Shown here in pieces: positions 1 to 8,392 of a DNA stretch of 64,000 bases. Both the position numbers and the translations under genes were made by a program. This DNA comes from a bacterium 210917-SL.2.15 (GTDB lineage Bacteria > Bacillota > Clostridia > Oscillospirales > Oscillospiraceae). The notes beneath the pieces were generated by a model. That model was not told where the DNA came from. It made no database searches and worked only from the letters and a program-made list of their open reading frames with translations. Numbering within the stretch: position 1 is the stretch's first letter; every line of letters begins with the position of its first letter. The DNA lies in assembly GCA_020555605.1 (NCBI GenBank), contig JAJCJC010000001.1, positions 62,001 through 126,000 of the forward strand, given 5' to 3'.

Positions 1-1
1 T

Positions 2-46
2 GCCCAGCGTACCGGCACCAAGGTTTCCGTCGATATTGTAGACTGA
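2..46 (+). CDS. C-terminal end of an upstream gene (partial)
   Basis: A reading frame enters from the left edge and ends in TGA at 44-46, giving 14 residues that end KVSVDIVD. A strong terminator hairpin starts five bases later, which supports this being the true end of a transcribed gene. Too little is visible to assign a function, and the frame choice rests on the terminator and plausible composition only. Confidence 0.35.
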   Translation, partial: AQRTGTKVSVDIVD

Positions 47-50
47 ATCG

Positions 51-92
51 AAAAGGGAGCGGTTTGGCGTATGCCAAACCGCTCCCTTTTTT
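51..92 (+). terminator. Rho-independent terminator
   Basis: A perfect 18-bp stem (51-68 with 73-90) with a GTAT loop is followed by a T-run. It closes the gene that enters from the left edge. Confidence 0.85.
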
Positions 93-144
93 GTCTACGA
101 AAGCATATCCTGTTCCTCATCTTTGCAAATATCAATAAGCTTTT

Positions 145-181
145 GCCGGATGGCATTCTATGAATACCATCCGGCATTTTT
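145..181 (+). terminator. Second terminator-like hairpin
   Basis: GCCGGATGG pairs with CCATCCGGC around a short inner CATTC/GAATA stem, followed by five Ts. It may be a back-up terminator or end a short transcript. The rest of 93-401 shows no convincing gene. Confidence 0.55.
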
Positions 182-401
182 GCTCTATCGTTCCATCTGA
201 TTTTATGCGAAATTACTAATTCTTGGTGTTTGCAGCCCACTCTGATAACCTTTTCACTAACTTCCAAAGATTCTTCGAAAAGGCGGTAACTTCCTCTTGT
301 CCTGACCATAGAGTATGTGGTATGTTGAATACAGAACAAAGCATAGAATCCCAATATGTTTTATCACATAGGGTTTTTTATTTTGAAAGGAGTTGCTACA
401 T

Positions 402-1898
402 ATGAAAAACATTCACGGCGTAACTTTGCAGGATAAATATCAGCTTTTCATCGGCGGCCAGTGGCGTGATGCCTCGGACGGCGCTGTTTTCAAAACAAAA
501 TGCCCCGCCGACGGCGAGATCTTAGCCGAATGTGCTCAAGCTACCCGAGAAGATGTGGACGAGGCTGTAAAAGCCGCTTGGAAGGCCTTTGAGACCTGGA
601 AAAATGTTTCCGTCAATGAACGCGCCGCAATCCTGAATAAAATTGCCGACATCATCGATGAAAACAAAGAATTCCTGGCTATGGTGGAATCTTTGGACAA
701 CGGCAAACCCATCCGCGAAACCATGGCGGTGGACATTCCCCTGTCGGCCCAGCATTTCCGCTATTTTGCCGGCTGCATCATGGCAGAGGAAGGCAGCGCC
801 AACATGCTCGGCACCGACACCATGAGCCTGATCCTGCGGGAACCAATCGGCGTTGTAGGCCAGATCGTTCCCTGGAACTTCCCCTTCCTGATGGCCGCCT
901 GGAAACTGGCCCCTGTGCTGGCCAGCGGCTGCTGCACCGTTTTTAAGCCCTCCAGCACTACTTCCCTGAGCGTTCTGGAGCTGGCCCGCCTGATTCAGGA
1001 CATCATCCCCGCGGGCGTATTCAACGTAATCACCGGCAGCGGCAGCAAATCCGGCCAGTACATGCTGGAGCATCCCGGCTTCCGCAAGCTGGCATTCACC
1101 GGCTCCACCGAGGTGGGCCGCGACGTGGCTCTGGCGGCAGCCCAGAAGCTGATTCCCGCCACACTGGAACTGGGCGGAAAATCCGCCAACATCTTTTTCG
1201 AGGATTGTAAATGGGAGATGGCCATGGACGGCCTGCAGATGGGAATCCTCTTCAACCAGGGCCAGGTGTGCTGCGCAGGTTCCCGCGTATTTGTTCAGGA
1301 AGGTATTTACGACAAGTTTGTGGAGGAAGCCGTCAAACGCTTCAACGCGGTCAAGGTCGGCCCCTCCTGGGATCCTGAAACCCAGATGGGCGCTCAGATC
1401 GACGAGGGACAGCTCAAAAAGATCCTTGATTATGTGGAGATCGGCAAAAAAGAAGGCGCCACAGTGGCTTGCGGCGGCGTGCGCGCCGACGAGGGCGAGC
1501 TGGCCAAAGGCTGTTTCATGCACCCCACGCTGCTGACGAACGTAACCAACAACATGCGTGTAGCTCAGGAAGAAATCTTCGGACCTGTGGCAGTCATTAT
1601 TAAATTCAAGGACGAAGCTGATGTGATTGCCATGGCCAACGACAGTGTGTATGGCCTGGGCGGTGCTGTCTGGACCCGCGACATCAACCGCGCTATCCGG
1701 GTTTCCCGCGCCATTGAAACCGGCCGCATGTGGATCAACACCTATAATTCCATTCCCGAGGGCGCGCCCTTCGGCGGCTATAAGGAATCCGGCATCGGCC
1801 GCGAAACCCATAAGGTCATGTTGGAGCATTATACCCAGATGAAGAATATCATGATCAATTTGAGCGAAGATCCAACCGGATTCTATCCTGCTCCCTGA
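402..1898 (+). CDS. NAD(P)-dependent aldehyde dehydrogenase
   Basis: The product of 498 residues is a full-length aldehyde dehydrogenase, oxidising aldehydes to carboxylic acids with NAD(P)+. Visible family features are the Rossmann-side motif VPWNFPF, the general-base region LELGGKS (Glu near residue 256) and the catalytic cysteine in NQGQVCCAGS (near residue 290), followed by EEIFGPV and the C-terminal PFGGYKESG. The ATG at 402 has GAAAGGAG nine bases upstream and is preferred over an in-frame TTG at 393. It stands alone between terminators. Sequence resembles the phenylacetaldehyde/betaine-aldehyde group, but the substrate cannot be read from the sequence. Confidence 0.93.
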   Translation: MKNIHGVTLQDKYQLFIGGQWRDASDGAVFKTKCPADGEILAECAQATREDVDEAVKAAWKAFETWKNVSVNERAAILNKIADIIDENKEFLAMVESLDNGKPIRETMAVDIPLSAQHFRYFAGCIMAEEGSANMLGTDTMSLILREPIGVVGQIVPWNFPFLMAAWKLAPVLASGCCTVFKPSSTTSLSVLELARLIQDIIPAGVFNVITGSGSKSGQYMLEHPGFRKLAFTGSTEVGRDVALAAAQKLIPATLELGGKSANIFFEDCKWEMAMDGLQMGILFNQGQVCCAGSRVFVQEGIYDKFVEEAVKRFNAVKVGPSWDPETQMGAQIDEGQLKKILDYVEIGKKEGATVACGGVRADEGELAKGCFMHPTLLTNVTNNMRVAQEEIFGPVAVIIKFKDEADVIAMANDSVYGLGGAVWTRDINRAIRVSRAIETGRMWINTYNSIPEGAPFGGYKESGIGRETHKVMLEHYTQMKNIMINLSEDPTGFYPAP

Positions 1899-1933
1899 CG
1901 GTCTGAAAGCAAACCATCCGTTTTCGTTCATAA

Positions 1934-1978
1934 AAAGCGCCCCGCCGGTATGCTGATAGCATACCGGCGGGGCGCTTT
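1934..1978. terminator. Bidirectional terminator between convergent genes
   Basis: A 21-bp perfect stem AAAGCGCCCCGCCGG... with a GAT loop is flanked by A-run and T-run. It can serve both the aldehyde dehydrogenase (plus strand) and the MATE gene (minus strand). Confidence 0.85.
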
Positions 1979-2010
1979 CGTGGACGGGAAAAGTGGATCC
2001 TTCCGTTGAT

Positions 2011-3339
2011 TCAAGCGTATTGATAGCGCTTCCGGAAAAAGATCAGGCAGCCCACCGACACCATCAGCGCCAGCCCCTCGGCTACAGGCAGGGCCATCCA
2101 TACGCCGTTCAGGTCAAAGGCAATGGGCAGGAGCAGCACGGCCCCGGCTTCAAACACGACGGTACGCGCAAAAGAAATGCCCGCAGACACCAAACCGTTG
2201 CACAGCGCCGTGAAAAAGGCCGAGGCAAAGATGTTGACGCCCACCACCAGAAATGACAGCGCAAAAATCCGAAATCCGTACAAGGTCATCTCAAACAGTG
2301 AAGCATGGTCGGTGAAAATATTAATCAACGGATAGGCCACCGCCTCGGAAAGCACAAACACGCCGACACAGGAGGCGACGATAAACGTCATGCAGCGGCG
2401 GAACAGCCCCTTCAATTCATCGGTATTCTTTGCCCCGTAGTGGAAGCCAACCACCGGGGCGACGCCCACGGAAAACCCGATCATCTCGGCAATGAACACA
2501 AAGTTCACATACTGCATCACGGTGATGGCACTGACGCCGTCCTCACCCACCATGCGCATCAGCTGTATATTAAAGAGGAACGTTGTCAGCGCCCGGGAGG
2601 CGTTGGACACCATTTCCGAGGAACCGTTCACCGCACTGTGGCCCAGCATCCGCCAGTGCAGTTTGGGCCGGACAAAATGCAGACGGCTGCTGTTTTTGTG
2701 CGCAAAATAGAGCAGCGGCAAAAAGCCGCCCACGGCGCAGCCGATGGACGTTGCCAACGCGGCGCCGGCAATCCCCCACCCCAGCACCGCAATAAACAGC
2801 CAATCCAGCACCATATTGGTTAGCCCGCTGGCAATGGTCAGCAGCATGCCCAAGCGCGGTTTTTCCGCCGTGATGAAAAACGCCTGGAAAAAGGCCTGCA
2901 GCATATAAGGGATATTGCCGATCAGGCAAATGATGCCATACACCACGCAGTAATCGATCAGCCGGTCGCTGGCACCCAGCCAGTAACTGATGGGACGGAT
3001 GAAAAAGATGGTTCCCACCGTCAGCGCCACGCCCAGCACTGCCACCGCCAAGGTCAAATTGGTGAAATAGCTTTTGGCGTCCTCATCCCGCCCCTCGCCC
3101 ATAGTCTTGGCTACCTCGGCACTGCCGCCGGTACCCAACATGAAGCCGAATGCGCCCAGCACCAAAAACAAAGGCATGACAATGTTGATGGAAGCCAACG
3201 CATCACTGCCCACAATATTGGCCACAAACAGGCCGTCCACCACGCTGTAGATCGACGTGCACACCATCATCACGATGGAAGGCAGCGTAAAGCGCAGCAG
3301 CCGACCCATGGTAAAATGATCGGATAATTGAATGTCCAT
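2011..3339 (-). CDS. MATE family multidrug efflux transporter
   Basis: The 442-residue protein has about twelve hydrophobic segments and the two-fold repeat typical of MATE (MatE) Na+/H+-drug antiporters, with an N-terminal FTLPSIVMM helix start. It would export cationic drugs or dyes from the cytoplasmic membrane. The start at 3339 (MDIQLSDHF) has an AAAGGA site; the frame is open further upstream but that part overlaps the MarR gene. It lies 38 bases after a MarR-type regulator on the same strand, a common drug-responsive arrangement, so the two are probably co-transcribed. Confidence 0.92.
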   Translation of the reverse strand: MDIQLSDHFTMGRLLRFTLPSIVMMVCTSIYSVVDGLFVANIVGSDALASINIVMPLFLVLGAFGFMLGTGGSAEVAKTMGEGRDEDAKSYFTNLTLAVAVLGVALTVGTIFFIRPISYWLGASDRLIDYCVVYGIICLIGNIPYMLQAFFQAFFITAEKPRLGMLLTIASGLTNMVLDWLFIAVLGWGIAGAALATSIGCAVGGFLPLLYFAHKNSSRLHFVRPKLHWRMLGHSAVNGSSEMVSNASRALTTFLFNIQLMRMVGEDGVSAITVMQYVNFVFIAEMIGFSVGVAPVVGFHYGAKNTDELKGLFRRCMTFIVASCVGVFVLSEAVAYPLINIFTDHASLFEMTLYGFRIFALSFLVVGVNIFASAFFTALCNGLVSAGISFARTVVFEAGAVLLLPIAFDLNGVWMALPVAEGLALMVSVGCLIFFRKRYQYA

Positions 3340-3377
3340 ATGTGTGTCCTTTCTTTGTATGATCAAAACTCTTCCGT

Positions 3378-3857
3378 TCAGCCCTCCTCCGGTGCGTCTG
3401 CCTCCCCCGCCGGTGCAAGCAGATGCCCGACCGCAGGCCGCAGCTCGTTCAAATAGGCCCGGCACCCGCGCAGCAGCCCGACCCGGTGTTCCAGGTCCAT
3501 CTGCGCGAAAGCGGCTTCCTCCGCCCGAAATAGCGGCTCAAAATGAGCGCTTCGACACCGCTCCCCCTTTTCCGTCAGCAAAATATGCTTACTGCGCCGA
3601 TCCTCCGGCGCAGTTTCCAGGGCAATGTAGCCCTGGCCCTCCAACTTTTTCAGGGCCGAATGCACCGTTTGCTTGCGCATCGCCCACGCACCGCACACAT
3701 CCTTGGGGCTGCAGTTCCCTTTACTGGCGCACACAGCATATAAAACCCAGAACATGGCATCTGACAACTCACTACGTTCCGCCACCTGTCTATACAGTGC
3801 GTCCGTCTCCTTGCAAAGCTCATTGTATTCCATCAACTGCCCGTGAATATCCTCCAA
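3378..3857 (-). CDS. MarR family transcriptional regulator
   Basis: This 159-residue protein is a winged-helix MarR regulator: helical N-terminus, recognition region MRKQTVHSALKKLEGQGYI, and the wing signature APEDRRSKHILLTEKG. It probably represses itself and the downstream MATE exporter and is relieved by small ligands (family knowledge). The likely start is TTG at 3857 with AAAGGGGG about seven bases upstream; the internal ATG at MEYNEL has a less well placed site. A consensus promoter lies immediately upstream. Confidence 0.88.
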   Translation of the reverse strand: MEDIHGQLMEYNELCKETDALYRQVAERSELSDAMFWVLYAVCASKGNCSPKDVCGAWAMRKQTVHSALKKLEGQGYIALETAPEDRRSKHILLTEKGERCRSAHFEPLFRAEEAAFAQMDLEHRVGLLRGCRAYLNELRPAVGHLLAPAGEADAPEEG

Positions 3858-3875
3858 AAGAAATCCCCCTTTAAA

Positions 3876-3925
3876 TAGTACGATTTCAGACTAAAAAGTG
3901 TAGCATACTCCTTTTTATTTGTCAA
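3876..3925 (-). promoter_or_regulatory. Sigma-A promoter of marR-MATE with possible operator
   Basis: Read on the minus strand, TTGACA (3925-3920), a 17-base spacer and TACACT (3902-3897) form a near-consensus promoter. Just downstream, TAGT and ACTA form an inverted repeat (3876-3895) across the expected transcription start, a possible MarR operator. Confidence 0.75.
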
Positions 3926-4032
3926 CACACGGCGCCTGCTTTCTCCGGCCCAGTGCCGCGCTGGCCTGGCAGGCATGGAAACGCCCCGCTCAGGCATAGT
4001 TTTTGAGCGCTCCGATGCAGAACGCTCCCCTC

Positions 4033-4061
4033 TTGCCGAATGGGCAATTTCCCGTTATAAT
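4033..4061 (+). promoter_or_regulatory. Promoter of rimM-trmD
   Basis: TTGCCG (4033-4038), a 17-base spacer and TATAAT (4056-4061) lie 53 bases before rimM. Confidence 0.65.
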
Positions 4062-4113
4062 AACGGAAACATCATTTTCATCACCGGTCTGTTTTGACCG
4101 AAAGGAGCCTACT

Positions 4114-4617
4114 ATGAAGCTTGCATATATTGAAGTGGGACAGATTGTAAATACCCACGGCGTACGGGGCGAACTGAAAGTGCAGCCCTGGTGCGACAGC
4201 GCCGAGCAGTTTCTGGACTTTGAAACCCTCTATCTGGATGGAAAAAGCGTACATCCCACAGCAGTGCGCATCCACAAGAACAACGTACTTTTGACGCTGC
4301 CCGGCGTGGAGGATATGGACGCAGCGCTGCACCTGAAAAATAAAATCCTCTCCGTCCGGCGGGAGGACATCCATCTGCCGGAAGGGCGCTATCTCAATGC
4401 CGAACTGATGGGCCTGGCCGTGCGCGACACCGAAAGCGGACAGGAGATCGGCAAAATTACAGACATCCTCCTCTACCCCGCCAACAATGTGCTGGTGGTC
4501 AAAGGCGAAAAGGAATATATGATCCCCGCTGTGCCGGCCATGATCGAAGACACCAACCTGGACGCAGGAGTGATGACCGTCCATCTGTTGAAAGGAATGG
4601 CTTCCGATGAGAATTGA
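4114..4617 (+). CDS. rimM: Ribosome maturation factor RimM
   Basis: RimM (167 residues) helps mature the 30S subunit head, binding S19 and assisting 16S rRNA processing. The N-terminal RimM barrel begins with VGQIVNTHGVRGELKVQPW, the family signature, and the C-terminal PRC-barrel contains GKITDILLYPANNVLVVKG and YMIPAVPAMI. The ATG at 4114 follows AAAGGAG. Its stop overlaps the trmD start by 11 bases, the usual coupling of these two genes. The neighbours rpsP and rplS found in many genomes are not adjacent here. Confidence 0.96.
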   Translation: MKLAYIEVGQIVNTHGVRGELKVQPWCDSAEQFLDFETLYLDGKSVHPTAVRIHKNNVLLTLPGVEDMDAALHLKNKILSVRREDIHLPEGRYLNAELMGLAVRDTESGQEIGKITDILLYPANNVLVVKGEKEYMIPAVPAMIEDTNLDAGVMTVHLLKGMASDEN

Positions 4618-5380
4618 CATTATGACGCTCTTTCCCGAATCCGTGGGAGACATGCTGTGCGAATCCATTTTGGGCCGGGCCGAAGAACGGGGCTATATCC
4701 GCATCGAATGTCACCAGATCCGGGACTATACCTTAAATAAACAAAAGCAAGTGGATGATTATCCCTACGGCGGCGGCCGTGGCGCGGTGATGCAGGCCGA
4801 TCCCCTGTATCAGTGCTGGAAGCACATCTGCGACGAAGCCCGCGAGCGGCTCCACACCATTTATTTTTCCCCCTGCGGCGAGACCTTCCGGCAGGCCACA
4901 GCCAAGCGTCTGGCCTCGGACTATGACCGGCTGGTGCTGGTGTGCGGTCACTACGAGGGCGTGGACGAGCGGTTCATTGAAGAGTGCGTCGATGAAGAGA
5001 TCTCCATGGGCGATTTTGTACTGACCGGCGGCGAGATCCCCGCCATGGCCCTGGCCGACGCTGTATGCCGCCTGGTGCCCGGCGTGCTTCCGGACGCGGA
5101 ATGCTACGAGGAGGAATCCCACTGGGACGGCCTGTTGGAATATCCCCAGTACTCCCGTCCGGAAGAATGGCACGGGCGGCATGTTCCAGCAATTCTGCTC
5201 TCCGGTAATCACCAGAAGGTGGCTGAGTGGCGCAAAAAAGAATCATACAAGCGCACGTTCCGCCGCCGCCCGGACATGATGGCCTCTTTTGACCCATCCA
5301 TACTGGATAAAACGGGCCGGAAAATTTATGCTGCAGCCCTGGAGGAACTGCAGCAGCAAGAAGGATCCGCCCCCGACTGA
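4607..5380 (+). CDS. trmD: tRNA (guanine-N1)-methyltransferase TrmD
   Basis: TrmD (257 residues) methylates G37 of tRNAs with a G at position 36, using S-adenosylmethionine, to prevent frameshifting. The SPOUT trefoil-knot motifs are visible: DIMTLFPESV at the N-terminus, YPYGGGRGAVMQADPL, CGHYEGVDERF, and the SAM-knot segment EISMGDFVLTGGEIPAM. It is translationally coupled to rimM by an 11-base overlap and followed by a strong terminator. Confidence 0.97.
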   Translation: MRIDIMTLFPESVGDMLCESILGRAEERGYIRIECHQIRDYTLNKQKQVDDYPYGGGRGAVMQADPLYQCWKHICDEARERLHTIYFSPCGETFRQATAKRLASDYDRLVLVCGHYEGVDERFIEECVDEEISMGDFVLTGGEIPAMALADAVCRLVPGVLPDAECYEEESHWDGLLEYPQYSRPEEWHGRHVPAILLSGNHQKVAEWRKKESYKRTFRRRPDMMASFDPSILDKTGRKIYAAALEELQQQEGSAPD

Positions 5381-5416
5381 AGCGGTTCCTCGAACCATCC
5401 TCTGCACATCTTTTTG

Positions 5417-5450
5417 ATGGCTGTTTCCGTTAACGGAAACAGCCATTTTC
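5417..5450 (+). terminator. Terminator of rimM-trmD
   Basis: A 15-bp perfect inverted repeat, ATGGCTGTTTCCGTT with AACGGAAACAGCCAT, is followed by a pyrimidine-rich tail. Confidence 0.85.
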
Positions 5451-5532
5451 CATTTTTATCCATTTTCTTTTTCCGTTTTCTTTCTTTTTTGTTCTCAATT
5501 ATTTTTCTTTTTTCTTCTTTTCTTTCTTTTTC
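5447..5532. repeat. Low-complexity pyrimidine tract
   Basis: About 86 bases are almost entirely T and C (TTTTTCTTTC-type runs) on the plus strand. No gene is visible. The block separates the trmD terminator from the promoter of the 3D-domain protein. Confidence 0.7.
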
Positions 5533-5677
5533 AGAACGGTTGACCATAATTTTATTCTTTCTCACTATTTTGTAATTATTTTGTAACTATTGCATATACT
5601 TTTACCATATTTTTCATGTAACTCCACGGTGTTTTTTGTAAAAGTGGGGCGAGCATCCCGTCAACCGCGCCAAAAAC

Positions 5678-5706
5678 TTGACAAATGTGGAGATTAAGTG
5701 TATACT
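5678..5706 (+). promoter_or_regulatory. Consensus promoter of the 3D-domain cell-wall gene
   Basis: TTGACA (5678-5683), a 17-base spacer and TATACT (5701-5706) form a strong sigma-A promoter. Transcription would start near 5713, leaving a leader of about 138 bases. Confidence 0.8.
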
Positions 5707-5712
5707 ATGGCT

Positions 5713-5850
5713 TGTATTTGAGCCGGGTAACAAAAGTTACACGTTTTGTTACCATTTGATTTTCCCAGAAGGCGGTGTTTTCCAAAAACTGGGAACCCGG
5801 ATTTCAGTACTCCGTCCGGCCTTGCCGTGCGGAACATTCAGGAGGTTTTT
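5713..5850 (+). promoter_or_regulatory. Structured 5' leader of the 3D-domain gene
   Basis: The leader contains a perfect 10-bp hairpin GGTAACAAAA/TTTTGTTACC (5726-5753), a second pairing CCCAG/CTGGG (5764-5793) and a GC-rich paired segment before the GGAGG site at 5841. Known relatives of this gene often carry c-di-AMP riboswitches, but the conserved c-di-AMP riboswitch core could not be recognised here. A protein-binding or other RNA control element is possible. Confidence 0.4.
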
Positions 5851-6918
5851 ATGTTGAATCACGTAACCGGCAACCATCATACCATGCGTCCGGTCCGACG
5901 GATCATCGCGTTTGCAGCAATGCTGCTGCTGACCATCGGCGCTGCGTCCAGCATCGTCAGCGCGAAAGCCGTCTACATTATTGACGACGGCAACACCCGC
6001 ACCACTGTAGAAAGCAGCCATGCGCTCCCCTCTGCCGTGGTGGAAAAGGCCGGCATTGAAGTGTCCCCCGCCGATCAGATCGTCTCCGCTGCTGGTGAAG
6101 ATGGCGCAGTGGAGATCACCATCATCCGCAGCCAGGAGGTGTCCATCCATTACATGGGTGCCACACTACACACCCGCGCATATCAGGAAACTGTCAGCGA
6201 GTTGCTCGAACGCATGAATATTACCTTGAATGATGAAGACGAAGTCTCCATCGACCTGTCCGATTATACCGAAGACGGCATGGCAATCGACGTAGTGAAG
6301 TATACCTACGGCACGGCTGAAGCCGTGGAGCCGATCACCTACACCACTGAACGGGTGGCTAACGGCTCGATGACCAAGGGGAAAGAAACCGTGAAGCAGG
6401 CGGGCAAAAACGGTTCAGCCCTTGTCACCTACTCCATCACCTATAAAAACGGCCAAGAGATCCGCCGTGAACCGGTTTCTTCTGAGGTCATCACTGCCCC
6501 CACCGCCGAAATTGTGGAATACGGTACCAAATCCGCTTCCATCTCTTCCAGCGACCGCATCACTTCCGATGCACGCAGCAGCGACGGCAGCGGCGTGCTG
6601 ACCTTCCGCTCGGGCGATACGCTCACCTATTCCCGCGTAATCACAGCCAACGCCACGGCATACACCGCAAAGGACGGCGCCCGCACGGCTTCGGGCCGCG
6701 TGGCCAGCGTGGGCTGTGTTGCTGTGGATCCCAAGGTGATCCCCATGGGCAGCAAGCTCTATATTACCACGCCCAACGGCAACATCGTTTACGGTACCGC
6801 CGTAGCCGCCGACACCGGCGGCGCCATCAAGGGCAACAAGGTGGATCTATATTACAACACCTACAACGAATGTATCCAGTTTGGCCGCCGCAATGTGACG
6901 GTGTATGTGCTGAGCTGA
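5851..6918 (+). CDS. G5 and 3D domain-containing cell-wall protein (YabE/Rpf2-like)
   Basis: The 355-residue secreted or anchored protein has an N-terminal hydrophobic helix (about residues 15-35, [20 protein letters not shown]), one or two DUF348 ubiquitin-like modules, a G5 domain ([17 protein letters not shown] onward) and a C-terminal 3D domain. The 3D domain shows the three aspartates in [22 protein letters not shown] and KVDLYY, the double-psi-barrel active site of MltA-like peptidoglycan cleavage enzymes. It likely remodels peptidoglycan, as YabE and resuscitation-promoting relatives do. Start at 5851 has an ideal AGGAGG site. Its long leader suggests RNA-level control. Confidence 0.9.
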   Translation: MLNHVTGNHHTMRPVRRIIAFAAMLLLTIGAASSIVSAKAVYIIDDGNTRTTVESSHALPSAVVEKAGIEVSPADQIVSAAGEDGAVEITIIRSQEVSIHYMGATLHTRAYQETVSELLERMNITLNDEDEVSIDLSDYTEDGMAIDVVKYTYGTAEAVEPITYTTERVANGSMTKGKETVKQAGKNGSALVTYSITYKNGQEIRREPVSSEVITAPTAEIVEYGTKSASISSSDRITSDARSSDGSGVLTFRSGDTLTYSRVITANATAYTAKDGARTASGRVASVGCVAVDPKVIPMGSKLYITTPNGNIVYGTAVAADTGGAIKGNKVDLYYNTYNECIQFGRRNVTVYVLS

Positions 6919-6920
6919 AC

Positions 6921-6956
6921 AAACAGGTCCGACGCAAAAGCGTCGGGCCTGTTTTA
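6921..6956 (+). terminator. Terminator of the 3D-domain gene
   Basis: Hairpin AAACAGGTCCGACGC/GCGTCGGGCCTGTTTT with an AAAA loop just after the stop codon. Confidence 0.85.
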
Positions 6957-6962
6957 ATTGTT

Positions 6963-6991
6963 TTGCCTCCTGTGAAAAAATGTGGTATACT
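6963..6991 (+). promoter_or_regulatory. Promoter of rsmA
   Basis: TTGCCT (6963-6968), 17 bases, TATACT (6986-6991), 32 bases before the rsmA start. Confidence 0.6.
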
Positions 6992-7023
6992 GCCCTCAAC
7001 TGATAAAAGCAAAGGAGAACGCC

Positions 7024-7890
7024 ATGAATTTGTGCGACCTGAAGGACATCCGCGCCCTGTTGGGGCGGCACGGTTTCCATTTTTCCAAAGCCATGGGGCA
7101 GAATTTCCTGATCGACGCCGCCGTCCCCCAGGCCATTGCCGAGCACTGCGGTGCAGACGAAAGCTGCGGGGTTCTGGAAATCGGCCCAGGCATCGGCTGC
7201 CTGACCGAACAGCTGGCCCGCCGCGCCGGGCGGGTCGTATCCGTGGAGGTGGACCGCCGCCTTCTGCCCGTATTGGAAGAAACGCTGTCCGGCTATGAGA
7301 ATGTATCCATTGTCAACGGCGACATCATGAAGCTGGACATTCCCGCCTTGGTGGACACCCAGTTCGCCGGCCTGACGCCGCTGGTATGCGCCAACCTGCC
7401 CTACAACATCACCACCCCGGTACTCTCGGCTCTGATCGACAGCGGCCGTTTTGCGCAGCTGACGGTGATGATTCAGAAGGAAGTCGCCCAGCGCATCTGC
7501 GCCGCCCCTGGCACTGCCGATTACGGCGCTTTTTCCCTGTACATGCAATTTTACACCCAGCCGGAACTGCTGTTCGACGTGCCGCCGGACTGCTTTACGC
7601 CGCAGCCCAAAGTGACCTCCGCCGTGCTGCGCTGTACCGTGCGCCGCCAGCCTGCGGTGGATGTGGCAGATGTGCCGTTTTTCTTCCAGGTTATCCGCTC
7701 TGCCTTTGCATTGCGCCGCAAAACGCTGCTCAACGCCCTGAGCGCCGCTTTCGGCAACCATTTGCGCAAGGACGAGCTGTCCGTCCTGCTCACAGCGTGT
7801 GGCTTTTCTCCCACCGTGCGCGGCGAAGCCCTCGGGCTGGCCGAATTCGCCCGGCTCGCGGCTCATCTTCAGGCGGCCCTGAACCAATGA
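7024..7890 (+). CDS. rsmA: 16S rRNA (adenine1518/1519-N6) dimethyltransferase RsmA (KsgA)
   Basis: RsmA (288 residues) dimethylates A1518 and A1519 of 16S rRNA late in 30S assembly. Visible family motifs are SKAMGQNFLID near the N-terminus, the SAM-binding VLEIGPGIGCLTEQLA (about residues 43-58), VVSVEVDRR, and the catalytic NLPYNITTPV (about 123-132). The C-terminal small domain contains FALRRKTLLNAL. The ATG at 7024 follows AAAGGAGAAC and is preferred over an upstream in-frame start. Monocistronic here. Confidence 0.97.
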   Translation: MNLCDLKDIRALLGRHGFHFSKAMGQNFLIDAAVPQAIAEHCGADESCGVLEIGPGIGCLTEQLARRAGRVVSVEVDRRLLPVLEETLSGYENVSIVNGDIMKLDIPALVDTQFAGLTPLVCANLPYNITTPVLSALIDSGRFAQLTVMIQKEVAQRICAAPGTADYGAFSLYMQFYTQPELLFDVPPDCFTPQPKVTSAVLRCTVRRQPAVDVADVPFFFQVIRSAFALRRKTLLNALSAAFGNHLRKDELSVLLTACGFSPTVRGEALGLAEFARLAAHLQAALNQ

Positions 7891-7933
7891 TACCTGACTT
7901 CCCTCTTTTTTTCAAAAAATTGCAAATTAGGTC

Positions 7934-7961
7934 TTGACTTTTTCCCAGAACGCGCTATAAT
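7934..7961 (+). promoter_or_regulatory. Promoter of tRNA-Gln
   Basis: TTGACT (7934-7939), a 16-base spacer and TATAAT (7956-7961) precede the tRNA by 21 bases. Confidence 0.7.
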
Positions 7962-7982
7962 AGCTAATGTTCTGCGGAACAC

Positions 7983-8056
7983 AGCGGATTTGTGTAATGG
8001 TAGCACACCGGACTCTGACTCCGTTTGTGAGGGTTCGAATCCTTCATCCGCTGCCA
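7983..8056 (+). tRNA. tRNA-Gln (anticodon CTG), CCA encoded
   Basis: A cloverleaf can be drawn: acceptor AGCGGAT/ATCCGCT, D-arm GTGT/GCAC, anticodon loop CTCTGAC giving CTG (glutamine, CAG codons), T-arm GAGGG TTCGAAT CCTTC, discriminator G and a genomic CCA (8054-8056). The outermost anticodon-stem pair is a C-T mismatch. A promoter and terminator frame it. tRNA 3' ends are common integration sites and a degraded phage gene follows, but no repeat of the tRNA 3' end was found in the window. Confidence 0.93.
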
Positions 8057-8096
8057 AACCGGAAACGATTGCAATGCAATTGTTTCCGGTTTTTTC
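8057..8096 (+). terminator. Terminator of tRNA-Gln
   Basis: AACCGGAAAC pairs with GTTTCCGGTT around an inner TTGCAATGCAA-type stem, followed by six Ts. Confidence 0.8.
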
Positions 8097-8347
8097 TTAC
8101 TCCTGCAGCGGTTCCCCTCGTCCTTTCCCGTTGCCGCATATCTGGTACAGTTGTGCAATATTAGCATTCTTTGTACCAAAAACGCTAACTAAAATGCTAA
8201 CAGAATCTACCGGCTTAATAAGATAGCAAGAGAAAATTTTGAAAAAAGGATAGCAACGAACTAGCGGCAGCGTTTTGCTGTTCTGCCACAATCTTCTTCA
8301 TTCTTTCTGATGGTGAAGAAATTATCGAAGGACAAAATAATAAAGCA

Positions 8348-8374
8348 GGGCCGCCCGAGTGGGCGGCCCTTTTC
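8348..8374. terminator. Hairpin at the end of the phage gene remnant
   Basis: GGGCCGCCC, GAGT loop, GGGCGGCCC. It is followed by TTTT on the plus strand and a weaker T-rich stretch on the minus strand. The interval 8097-8347 shows no recognisable gene. Confidence 0.55.
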
Positions 8375-8392
8375 CATTGTTTTCACTTCCCC

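Noticed and set aside
223-405. 60-codon frame before the aldehyde dehydrogenase
   Set aside because: No ribosome site, overlaps the real start region, and resembles intergenic sequence.
522-1931. Long minus-strand reading frame opposite the aldehyde dehydrogenase
   Set aside because: No family features or ribosome site; it is the antisense shadow of a clearly real gene in GC-biased codons.
5713-5850. c-di-AMP (ydaO) riboswitch
   Set aside because: Expected from gene type, but the conserved GGTGAATC and GAGCCGGGGAACCC-like core segments were not found.
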